A DNA stretch of 9,965 nt from an uncultured Variovorax sp. (GTDB lineage Bacteria > Pseudomonadota > Gammaproteobacteria > Burkholderiales > Burkholderiaceae), in NCBI GenBank assembly GCA_946478645.1, contig CAMLCW010000188.1, forward strand, positions 1-9,965. The letters are read 5' to 3'. A model generated the notes under the pieces. The model did not search any database. It was not told the origin of the DNA and saw nothing but the letters and a program-made list of their open reading frames with translations. Shown one piece after another: positions 1 through 6,514 of this stretch; positions within the stretch are counted from its first letter, which is position 1; each line of letters starts with the position of its first letter. The position numbers were made by a program, and so were the translations under genes.

Positions 1-647
1 GCGCCGCGCTGCACGTGGGGCAGCAGGGCGGGCAGGGTGTCGATGCCGATCTGCACATGCCCGGCCAGCAGGTCGGAGATCATCGGGCCGGCGCCCTTGT
101 AGGCCACGTGCTCGGCTTTCCATTCCATGCGCTGGCGCAGCAGTTCGAAGCTCAGGTGGGGCGAGCCGCCATTGCTGCCGCTCGCGTAGCTCACCGGCAC
201 GGCGCCGCGCATGTGCCTGGCCAAGTCGGCCAAGTCGCGAATGCCCGTGCCGGGATGCACCACGATCAAGTTGGTGGTGCGGCCGGTCAGCGCGAGGGGC
301 GTGAACACGTCGATGCCGGGGTAGCCCTTGTCGGCATGCAGATGCGGCGCGATGGCCTGGGTCGAGATGTTGCCCACCAGCAGCGTGTGCCCGTCCGGTG
401 GCGCCCCCGCCACGGCGCGCAGGCCGATGGCGCCGGAGGCGCCGGCCTTGTTGTCGACCACGATGCGGCTCGCGAGCGGCCCGGCGTGGGCGGCCAGGAG
501 GCGGGCCACGATGTCGCTGGTGCCGCCGGGCGAGAAGGGAACCACCAGCCGTGTCGTGTCGGCCTGGGCCAGGGCCCGGCCCGTGCTGCCGAGGGCGGCC
601 GCGGCGGCGCAGGCCGCGACGAATGCGCGCCGGTTCGTGGCCGTCAC
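1..647 (-). CDS. Bug/TctC-family periplasmic solute-binding protein (3' end beyond the window)
   Basis: Extracytoplasmic solute receptor of the tripartite tricarboxylate transporter (TTT) type, the Bug family that is greatly expanded in Burkholderiales. Such proteins bind small carboxylates in the periplasm. Translating the minus strand from a GTG at 647 gives 215 complete codons, about two thirds of the usual ~320. The N-terminus has a twin-arginine-like NRRAF followed by an alanine-rich stretch ending in ALAQA, which fits an export signal cleaved near residue 24. Family hallmarks follow: VPFSPGGTSDIVAR, VVDNKAGASGAIG, PPDGHTLLVG, and SYASGSNGGSPHLSFELL. The GTG start is supported by a strong Shine-Dalgarno GGGGAG (659-654) 6 bases upstream, and it overlaps the stop of the rhodanese gene as GTGA, indicating translational coupling. 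No TctA/TctB membrane subunits are visible, as is common for orphan Bug genes. The ligand is unknown; the operon suggests a thiol-bearing or sulfur-containing carboxylate. Family call is firm, ligand is inference. Confidence 0.93.
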   Translation of the reverse strand, partial: MTATNRRAFVAACAAAAALGSTGRALAQADTTRLVVPFSPGGTSDIVARLLAAHAGPLASRIVVDNKAGASGAIGLRAVAGAPPDGHTLLVGNISTQAIAPHLHADKGYPGIDVFTPLALTGRTTNLIVVHPGTGIRDLADLARHMRGAVPVSYASGSNGGSPHLSFELLRQRMEWKAEHVAYKGAGPMISDLLAGHVQIGIDTLPALLPHVQRG

Positions 648-2281
648 GGTGCGCTCCCCTTGCCGGCCGCCGGTGAGCCGCTGCCGTCGCCGGGCAGGCG
701 GAACATGGCGCGCTCCTGCGGATCGAGCTGCGCGACCAGCCCGATCTCCCAGGCGAGATAGCGGCGCGCGGCCTCCTTGTTGCCGTCGTGGCGGTCGTGC
801 ACGAAGAACACGAAGTCGATGTGCTCGTCCTGCGAGGCCGCGAGCGGCGCGGTGTCGACGGGCAGGCCCGCTGCGGCCCAGCTCTCGAAGCCGCCGCGCA
901 GCAGCGACAGCCGCTGGGCCGAAGCGCCGAGTTCCGAGGCCGCGAGCGCGGCCATCGACGGATGCTCGGCCACGAGCACGAGGGGGCGGCCGTCCGAGGC
1001 GTCGGCGAGTGCCCGCATGCGCGGGCGAATCGACCAGACGGCGCCGGGAATGCGCGACTGGCGAAAGAGTGCGCTCGGGCGCAGGTCGACCACCTGCACC
1101 TTGCCATCGCGCAGTGCTTCGGCCACCTCCGATGGCGCCACCTCGGGCGGCGCAAGTGGCAGCTCGACAACCGGCGCCGTGTGCAGTGCCAGCCCGCTGC
1201 GCAAGCCGCCGTCGAGCACATGCGCGTCGTGTCCCAGTTGCCGCAGCCAGCTCGCGACGGTGGGCGCGCGCACGCCGTCGTCGTCGAACAGCACCTGCCG
1301 TGCATGGCGCACGCCGATGTACTCGTCGGTCGACTGGATCAGCTGGCCGCCGGGCGTGTGCTGCGCCCCCGGCAGGCTGCCGGCGGCGAACTCCTCGGGC
1401 GAGCGCACGTCGCACAGGTACAGCGTGCGCGCGCCGTCGCGCGCCCATGCGCTCACCGTCTCCGGCGCCACCATCTGCACGCCGTGCGCGGCGGCCAGCC
1501 GCAGGGCGGCTTCGCGCAGCGCGGTGCTGCCCGAGTCCGGCGGATACCCGAGGTCGCGGCCATGGTCGAGCGCGAGCTCGTTCAGCGTCCAGCCCTGGGT
1601 GCCGTTCTCGAGCGCCAGCACGGGGTTCGGCAGGCCGAGGTTGATCAGCGTCTGCGCGCCGATGATGCTGCGCGTGCGCCCGGCGCAATTGATGACCACC
1701 GTGGTGCGCGGATCGGGCACCAGGGTCGTCACGCGGTAGGGCAGTTCGCCGTTCGGGCAGCAGGTACCGCCGGGGATGCTCATCTTGCGGAACTCGGTCA
1801 TCGGACGGCCGTCGAGGATCGCGAGCGGCTCGCCCGCGGCGACGCGGCGCGCCAGTTCGGTGGCGCCGATGTGCGGCGTGCCGTAGGCCAGCTCCGCGAG
1901 TTCTCCGAACGTCTTGGAGGGCACGTTCACGCCTGCGAACAGGCCGTAGCCCGCCGCGGCCCAGGCCGCGGTGCCGCCTTCGAGCAAATAGACGTCGCGG
2001 TAGCCGAGCGCCTCGAGGCGCCGCGCGGCCTGCACCGCGGCACCCTTGCCATCCGCATCGCACACGACGGTGCGCACGCTGCGGCGCGGCGCGAGGCGCG
2101 GTGCATCGAGTTCGAGCCGGCTGTAGGGCAGGGGGATCGCGAACAGCAGGTGCGACTCGGCGAAGGGGCCGCGCTCGCGCACGTCGAACAGCGCCAGTTC
2201 CTGGCCGTCGTGCAGCCAGCGCTTGAGGGTGTGCGCGCCGATCGCGTTCGGCGGTGTTTTCTGGAGCACCGCGGCGGTCAT
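644..2281 (-). CDS. Four-domain rhodanese-like sulfurtransferase
   Basis: 545-residue cytoplasmic protein made of four tandem rhodanese-like domains. Domain 1 (about 12-112) has LFDVRE and a candidate catalytic loop beginning at Cys74 (CDADGK). Domain 2 (about 135-235) has the classic loop CAGRTR at Cys199, plus a vicinal Cys174-Cys175. Domain 3 (about 270-365) keeps LCDVRSPEEF, but its loop reads FDDDGVR (332-338), with Asp where the Cys should be. Domain 4 (about 380-475) keeps VVDLRPSALF and LRGGFESWAAAGLP, but its loop (AEHPSM, 438-443) also lacks Cys. A further tail (about 485-530, containing DFVFFVHDRHDGNKEAARRY) lies outside the rhodanese folds. Rhodaneses move sulfane sulfur onto thiol or sulfite acceptors through a Cys persulfide, so sulfur transfer is expected from domains 1-2 only. 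The ATG at 2281 overlaps the dioxygenase stop as ATGA, so this is the middle gene of a coupled operon. A longer reading from 2884 is rejected because it would overlap the dioxygenase. The substrate and acceptor are unknown. Confidence 0.9.
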   Translation of the reverse strand: MTAAVLQKTPPNAIGAHTLKRWLHDGQELALFDVRERGPFAESHLLFAIPLPYSRLELDAPRLAPRRSVRTVVCDADGKGAAVQAARRLEALGYRDVYLLEGGTAAWAAAGYGLFAGVNVPSKTFGELAELAYGTPHIGATELARRVAAGEPLAILDGRPMTEFRKMSIPGGTCCPNGELPYRVTTLVPDPRTTVVINCAGRTRSIIGAQTLINLGLPNPVLALENGTQGWTLNELALDHGRDLGYPPDSGSTALREAALRLAAAHGVQMVAPETVSAWARDGARTLYLCDVRSPEEFAAGSLPGAQHTPGGQLIQSTDEYIGVRHARQVLFDDDGVRAPTVASWLRQLGHDAHVLDGGLRSGLALHTAPVVELPLAPPEVAPSEVAEALRDGKVQVVDLRPSALFRQSRIPGAVWSIRPRMRALADASDGRPLVLVAEHPSMAALAASELGASAQRLSLLRGGFESWAAAGLPVDTAPLAASQDEHIDFVFFVHDRHDGNKEAARRYLAWEIGLVAQLDPQERAMFRLPGDGSGSPAAGKGSAP

Positions 2282-2868
2282 GGGTTCACCGTGGTCTTCA
2301 CGCCCATGGTCATGCGCGCGCAGGTGCCGCGCTCCATGTCGTAGGCCAGCCGCTCGGACAGCGATTCGAGCGGGCGTCCGTACATGTGCAGGTGGCGGAT
2401 CTCCTGGCCCGGCGGAATCTCGACCGAATGGATGTCGTCGGGCATCAGCGCGATGCCGCTGCCCGGTGCCACGACGACTTCGCCGGCCGGGCGCAGCGTC
2501 GCGGGGCCGGCCTCGCGGCTGCCGTCGGTGCGCTCGTACAGGCGGTTGATCTCGGAGCCCTCCACAGCGGCGATGCAGGCCCAGGTCGTGTGGTTGTGCG
2601 GAAGGATGCGCTTGCCCGGGCGCATGACGTTGAGATAGAGCGCATGGCCCAGCGCCTTGTCCTCCCCCACGAGGTAGCGCGCCTGCAGCTCGCCCGCGGC
2701 AGGGGCGGGGAACCGCTCGGCCGACCAGAGCGAGGCCTGCGCGGCCAGCGCCATCAGGTCCTGCTGGACCTGCGCCAGCGTATCGCGTGTCAGCCCGGCT
2801 TCCAGGCGCCCCTTGACCTTGGCCAGGGTGTGCGACACCGCGCGGGAAGTGTGGTCGTAAATGCTCAT
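2278..2868 (-). CDS. Cysteine dioxygenase-family thiol dioxygenase (cupin)
   Basis: 196-residue cytoplasmic non-heme iron enzyme of the cysteine dioxygenase (CDO) family, which oxidises a thiol with O2 to a sulfinate. The usual length is about 200. The three-histidine iron site is visible: His91 and His93 in LPHNHTTWAC, and His147 in MPDDIHSVE. By hand alignment to mammalian CDO, Arg64 (ARYLV) matches the substrate-carboxylate arginine R60, Cys98 matches the crosslinking C93, and Tyr163 (HLHMYG) matches Y157. The Ser of the Ser-His-Tyr relay is His159 here. Start: ATG 2868 has AAGGA at 2879-2875 with a 6-base spacer. A TTG at 2874 would lie against that Shine-Dalgarno and is rejected. The gene heads an operon with the rhodanese and Bug genes and faces a divergent LysR gene. 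Characterised relatives oxidise cysteine, 3-mercaptopropionate or mercaptosuccinate, the latter two known from Variovorax paradoxus. The Bug partner favours a carboxylated thiol other than cysteine, but this is inference. Confidence 0.9.
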   Translation of the reverse strand: MSIYDHTSRAVSHTLAKVKGRLEAGLTRDTLAQVQQDLMALAAQASLWSAERFPAPAAGELQARYLVGEDKALGHALYLNVMRPGKRILPHNHTTWACIAAVEGSEINRLYERTDGSREAGPATLRPAGEVVVAPGSGIALMPDDIHSVEIPPGQEIRHLHMYGRPLESLSERLAYDMERGTCARMTMGVKTTVNP

Positions 2869-2874
2869 CGCCAA

Positions 2875-2879
2875 TCCTT
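2875..2879 (-). promoter_or_regulatory. Ribosome binding site of the thiol dioxygenase gene
   Basis: AAGGA on the minus strand, 6 bases before the ATG at 2868. It decides the start, because the alternative TTG codon at 2874 directly abuts this site and could not use it. Confidence 0.7.
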
Positions 2880-3021
2880 TTCAATTGTCAGTAAAGCTGA
2901 TGTATTTCCGGCCGACGCGGGAGAGGTCGACCGAAGGTGACATCTCATTCAGCCCTGTCGGTATCGCGATGGTGCCCGCTGGTGGACGAAAGAATCAATC
3001 GCTTCTGGATGCGTGAATCAT

Positions 3022-3027
3022 TAGAAT
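3022..3027 (+). promoter_or_regulatory. Candidate -10 element of lysR (TAGAAT)
   Basis: TAGAAT matches the sigma-70 -10 consensus at five of six positions and ends 9 bases before the lysR ATG (3037). Transcription would then begin at or within about 3 bases of the start codon. No good -35 hexamer lies 16-18 bases upstream, and there is no Shine-Dalgarno sequence before the ATG. A leaderless or nearly leaderless message is therefore possible. Confidence 0.35.
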
Positions 3028-3036
3028 TCGTGAACT

Positions 3037-3915
3037 ATGCGTGCTTTGGACCTGGACCAGTTGAGGACCCTCGTGGCCATCGAGGAATGCGGCTCGTTTG
3101 CGGCGGCGGCGGCGAGGCTCGACCTCACACAGTCGGCAGTGACGCAGCAGATGCAGCGGCTGGAGCTGCGCATCGGCTTCCCCCTGTTCGACAAGGCGGG
3201 CCGCAACAAGCGCATGAGCAGCCATGCGCTGCGGCTGCTGGTGTATGCGCGGCAATTGCTCGCGGTGCACGACGAAGCGCTTCGCGGGCTCACGGATTCG
3301 GGGGAACAGGGGCGCGTGCGCATCGGCGCGCCGCATGACATGGCCGACTTGCTGCTGCCGCGCGTGCTGGCGCAGATCGCGCAGACCATGCCGCGCATGC
3401 AGATCGACATCGAGATATCCCGCAGTCCGTACCTGATGGAATCGCTGGTGCAGGGCCGACTGGACATCGTCATTGCCAACCGGGTCGAGCCTGAAGTCGA
3501 GGGGGTTCTGCTGCGCATGCATCCCACCGTGTGGCTTTGCGCTGCGGGCTACAAGCACGATCCATCCAAGCCGGTGCCGCTGATCGTGATTGACGGGCCC
3601 AGCCTGTTTCATCGCATGGCGACGGAAGCACTGCAGGGGGCAGGCCTGACCTGGACTGCGAGCTACACGACGTCGAACGTGCTGGGCGTGAAGGCCGCGC
3701 TGCGCGCAGGCCTTGGCGTGGCGGCGCGCGGCATCGAGTTCGTGGATTCGTACACCCGCGTGCTCGGTGTGCGCGAAGGGCTGCCGCCGCTGCCCGACGT
3801 GCCTTATTTCCTGTACATGCGCAAGAACACGGTGAGCCCGGTGACGCGGCGCGTGTTCGAGATGATCGGGGGGAACCTGGGCCTCGTCGACCGGGGGCGC
3901 AGGCATCCGAAGTAG
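3037..3915 (+). CDS. LysR-type transcriptional regulator
   Basis: 292-residue DNA-binding regulator, the usual LysR length. The winged helix-turn-helix is at residues 5-64: LDQLRTLVAIEECGSFAAAA, then LTQSAVTQQMQRLE, then PLFDKAGRNKRMSSHALRLL. A linker helix follows (about 66-90), then the effector-binding domain (about 92-285) starting at GRVRIGAPHDMADLLLPRV and including RLDIVIANRVEPEVEG. The start at ATG 3037 places the helix-turn-helix in the standard position, although no Shine-Dalgarno precedes it. The gene is divergent from the thiol dioxygenase operon, the classic layout for a LysR protein that activates its neighbour in response to a substrate or product and represses itself. The inducer is unknown; a thiol carboxylate or its sulfinate is a reasonable guess. 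The 91 bp after the stop (3916-4006), before comEC on the same strand, hold no recognisable element beyond the comEC leader, so lysR could read through. Confidence 0.95.
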   Translation: MRALDLDQLRTLVAIEECGSFAAAAARLDLTQSAVTQQMQRLELRIGFPLFDKAGRNKRMSSHALRLLVYARQLLAVHDEALRGLTDSGEQGRVRIGAPHDMADLLLPRVLAQIAQTMPRMQIDIEISRSPYLMESLVQGRLDIVIANRVEPEVEGVLLRMHPTVWLCAAGYKHDPSKPVPLIVIDGPSLFHRMATEALQGAGLTWTASYTTSNVLGVKAALRAGLGVAARGIEFVDSYTRVLGVREGLPPLPDVPYFLYMRKNTVSPVTRRVFEMIGGNLGLVDRGRRHPK

Positions 3916-4006
3916 AGCCGCGTTCACGCATACTCCCGCGCAGAACCAAACGTAGAAAAACACGCGACGCGCCCGCTCGAGGCGCAGCAAGGGAAGGCAG
4001 GTAGGC

Positions 4007-6427
4007 ATGGCATACACGCAGGCCGCGCGCGCGGCATGGCCCTTCGCGGCAATGGCCGGCGGGGTGCTGGGCAGTGCGCTGCAACTGCAGCAGGGCCTGC
4101 TCTGGCCGTGGCCGGCCTATGCGGCGCTGTGCATCGCGGGCGCGCTGGCCGTCGTCGCACTGGCTGCCCGCGCCGGGCGCGCCGGACGCATGCCTCGCAT
4201 GGCATTGCTCGCGCTGGCGCTGCTCGCCGGTGCCTGCGGCGGCGCGGGGCTCGCGGGCGTCCGCGCCTGCGCCTTCCTGGCCGATGTACTGGATCCGGCC
4301 CTCGAAGGGCGCGACCTGCAGGTGGTCGGCGTGGTTGCGCAGATGCCGCGCCCCTATGAAGGCGGCACGCGGTTCCGGCTCGACGTCGAATCAGTGCAAT
4401 GGGCCGGCGCGGACGGCGCAGCCCGGCAGCCGCCGCCGCTGCTGCCGGCACGCATCGCGCTGGGCTGGTACCGCGATGCCGCGGCCGGCGGCGATGCCAT
4501 CGCACTGCACGCGGGCGAGCGCTGGTGCTTCACGGTGCGGCTCAAGGCGCCACACGGCACGCTCAACCCGCATGGCTTCGACCAGGAGCTGCGGCTCTGG
4601 GAGCAGGACATCCAGGCCACGGGCTACGTGCGCACCGGTGCGCGCAGCACCGCACCGCAGCGGCTCGGCGCGACCTGGCGCCATCCGGTCGAGCGGGCCC
4701 GCGAGGCGGTGCGCGAGGCGGTCTTCGAACACGTTGCCGATGCGCGGCAGGCCGGCATCATCGCCGCGCTCGTCACCGGAGACCAGGCGGCGATCGATCG
4801 CGCCGACTGGGACATCTTCCGCGCCACCGGCGTGGCGCACCTGATGTCGATCTCGGGGCTGCACATCACGATGTTCGCCTGGCTCGCGGCGCATGCGGTC
4901 GGCGCGCTCTGGCGCCGCAGCGCCTGGCTGATGCAGCGCGTTCCGGCGCCGCAGGCCGCGCTGCTCGGTGGCGTGGGGCTGGCCGGGCTCTATGCGCTCT
5001 TCAGCGGCTGGGGCGTGCCGTCGCAGCGCACGGTGTGGATGCTCGCGACCGTGGCGCTGCTGCGGCTGTCGGGGCGGCGCTGGCCGTGGCCGCACGTCTG
5101 GCTGCTGATCGCCGCGGTGGTGGTGGCACTGGACCCGTGGGCGCTGATGCAGGCCGGGTTCTGGCTCAGTTTCGCGGCGGTCGGCATTCTCTTCACGACC
5201 GGCTTCCTGCGCCCGGCCGCCGAAGCGCTCGGCCCCGCGGCGCGGCTCGCGGCCTTCCTTCGCGAGCAGTGGGTGGTGACGCTGGCGCTGGCGCCGCTCG
5301 GCCTGCTGTTTTTCCAGCAGGTCTCGCTGGCCGGCCTGGTCGCCAATGTGGTGGCGATCCCCTGGGTCACGCTGGTGATCACGCCGCTGGCGATGCTCGG
5401 CACGCTGCTGCCGGCGCTGTGGCTGCTGGCGGCAGCGGCCGTGCAACTGCTCGGCGCGCTGCTCGCCTGGCTGGCCGCGCTGCCGTGGGCCACCTACTCG
5501 GTCGCCGCGGCACCGGCCTGGATGGCCGCTTGCGGGGTGTTGGGGGGCGTGCTGCTGGCGATGCGGCTTCCCTGGGCGCTGCGCATGGCCGGCCTGCCGC
5601 TGCTGCTGCCGGTGCTGCTCTGGCAGGCGCCACGGCCGGGGCATGGCGAGTTCGAGCTGCTGGCGGCGGACATCGGCCAGGGCAACGCCGTGCTGGTGCG
5701 CACCGCGGGGCACAGCCTGCTGTTCGACGCGGGGCCGCGCTACGGCCTCGGCAGCGATGCGGGGCACCGCGTGCTCGTGCCGCTGCTGCGTGCCTTCGAC
5801 GTGCGGCTCGACACGCTGGTGCTGAGCCATCGCGACAGCGACCACAGCGGCGGCGTTGCCGCCGTGCTCGCGATGCAGCCCGGGGCCGCGCTGCTGAGTT
5901 CCATCGAGGCCGGCCATCCGCTGCAGGCGCTGCGGCCGGCCAGCCGCTGCGAGGCGGGCCAGCGCTGGACCTGGGACGGCATCGATTTCGAGGTGCTCCA
6001 TCCGGTACCGGCCGATTACCTCTCGTTCACCAAGCCGAACGCGGTGTCGTGCGTGCTGCGCATTGCCAACGGCCGGGCCGCGGCGCTGCTGGCGGGCGAC
6101 ATCGAACGCCTGCAGGAGGCGGCGCTGGTGGCGCGCACGCCGCAGCTGCGCGCCGACCTGCTGCTGGTGCCGCACCACGGGAGCAAGACCTCGTCGAGCG
6201 CGGCGCTGCTCGAGGCCGTGCGGCCGCGCGTGGCGCTGGTGCAGGCGGGCTACCGCAACCGCTTCGGGCATCCCGCCGCCGAGGTGGCGGCGCGCTATGC
6301 CGAGGTGGGCGCGCGCCTGGTCGAGAGCACCCGCTGCGGCGCCGCGCGCTGGCGCAGCACGGCGCCCGCCGAGGTGGACTGCGAGCGTGAGCGCCATGCG
6401 CGCTACTGGCATCACCGAATGCCCTGA
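4007..6427 (+). CDS. comEC: ComEC/Rec2 competence DNA-uptake channel protein
   Basis: 806-residue inner-membrane protein that moves single-stranded DNA into the cytoplasm during natural transformation; the length is typical. Hydrophobic segments near 10-30, 36-56 and 64-90 precede an OB-like DUF4131 region (about 95-215, with FRLDVESV and HGTLNPHGFDQELRLW). The 'Competence' membrane domain (about 240-540) begins with ALVTGDQAAIDRADWDIFRA and VAHLMSISGLHITMFAWLAA and contains several transmembrane stretches. The C-terminal metallo-beta-lactamase-like domain (about 548-800) shows ADIGQGNAVLV, LLFDAGP, LSHRDSDHSGGV (His608, Asp610, Asp612, His613), AGDIE (Asp698) and VPHHGSKTSSS (His723, His724). 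All metal-binding motifs are present, so a nuclease role is possible. The first motif has Asn560 where many relatives have Asp. Start ATG 4007 has purine-rich GGGAAGG (3991-3997) upstream. No other competence gene lies nearby, and the gene appears intact. Confidence 0.96.
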   Translation: MAYTQAARAAWPFAAMAGGVLGSALQLQQGLLWPWPAYAALCIAGALAVVALAARAGRAGRMPRMALLALALLAGACGGAGLAGVRACAFLADVLDPALEGRDLQVVGVVAQMPRPYEGGTRFRLDVESVQWAGADGAARQPPPLLPARIALGWYRDAAAGGDAIALHAGERWCFTVRLKAPHGTLNPHGFDQELRLWEQDIQATGYVRTGARSTAPQRLGATWRHPVERAREAVREAVFEHVADARQAGIIAALVTGDQAAIDRADWDIFRATGVAHLMSISGLHITMFAWLAAHAVGALWRRSAWLMQRVPAPQAALLGGVGLAGLYALFSGWGVPSQRTVWMLATVALLRLSGRRWPWPHVWLLIAAVVVALDPWALMQAGFWLSFAAVGILFTTGFLRPAAEALGPAARLAAFLREQWVVTLALAPLGLLFFQQVSLAGLVANVVAIPWVTLVITPLAMLGTLLPALWLLAAAAVQLLGALLAWLAALPWATYSVAAAPAWMAACGVLGGVLLAMRLPWALRMAGLPLLLPVLLWQAPRPGHGEFELLAADIGQGNAVLVRTAGHSLLFDAGPRYGLGSDAGHRVLVPLLRAFDVRLDTLVLSHRDSDHSGGVAAVLAMQPGAALLSSIEAGHPLQALRPASRCEAGQRWTWDGIDFEVLHPVPADYLSFTKPNAVSCVLRIANGRAAALLAGDIERLQEAALVARTPQLRADLLLVPHHGSKTSSSAALLEAVRPRVALVQAGYRNRFGHPAAEVAARYAEVGARLVESTRCGAARWRSTAPAEVDCERERHARYWHHRMP

Positions 6428-6467
6428 GGCCGGCAGCCCGCTGCGCGGCCGGAACCTAAGGGGTTCT
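6428..6467 (+). terminator. Possible stem-loops after comEC (no T tract)
   Basis: Directly after the comEC stop are two short inverted repeats: CCGG at 6430-6433 with CCGG at 6449-6452, enclosing GCAG/CTGC, and GAACC (6452-6456) with GGTTC (6462-6466) around TAAGG. Neither is followed by a run of T, so intrinsic termination is weakly supported. They may instead belong to the leader of the ATP-grasp operon. Confidence 0.22.
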
Positions 6468-6496
6468 ACTGGCCTCGAACTTGCTAAGCTATGCGC

Positions 6497-6502
6497 AAGG
6501 AG
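6497..6502 (+). promoter_or_regulatory. Ribosome binding site of the ATP-grasp gene
   Basis: AAGGAG lies 12 bases before ATG 6515, somewhat far but the only good Shine-Dalgarno here. It lies inside the reading from the earlier in-frame ATG at 6491, which has no such site upstream. This favours the start at 6515. Confidence 0.5.
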
Positions 6503-6514
6503 ATTGGTCGTTCA

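Larger units (their letters stand above)
2869..3036. promoter_or_regulatory. Divergent control region between the dioxygenase operon and lysR
   Basis: 168 bp separate the two divergent starts. LysR-type regulators typically bind such spacers and control both sides. The dioxygenase-proximal end (about 2881-2908) and the lysR-proximal end (about 2990-3036) are AT-rich compared with the rest of the window. Near lysR, CGTGAA occurs at 3012-3017 and again at 3029-3034, and ATGCGTG at 3009-3015 and again at 3037-3043. A T-N11-A match lies at 3014-3026, but with poor dyad symmetry. I see no convincing -35/-10 pair for the minus-strand operon. The regulatory role is inferred from gene arrangement. 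Confidence 0.55.

Noticed and set aside
328..2344. Several plus-strand open frames opposite the Bug and rhodanese genes
   Set aside because: Arg/Ala/Pro-rich translations without domains, opposite genes with clear family signatures on the minus strand.
2282..2884. A longer rhodanese reading beginning at TTG 2884, giving 746 residues
   Set aside because: The extra 201 residues lie over the dioxygenase gene in another frame, have no family resemblance and are arginine-rich like a shadow frame. The ATG at 2281 gives a clean rhodanese N-terminus and a 4-base overlap.
4399..6390. Long same-strand open frame inside comEC (663 codons)
   Set aside because: Ala/Gly/Arg-rich out-of-frame translation of a clearly conserved comEC, with no motif of its own.
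4391..6415. Long open frame antisense to comEC (674 codons)
   Set aside because: Composition is dominated by Arg, His, Gln and Ala with no domain; this is the usual high-GC shadow of a real gene.
6428..6490. Intrinsic terminator for comEC
   Set aside because: The inverted repeats are short and lack a T tract, so I kept only a low-confidence entry and do not claim termination.
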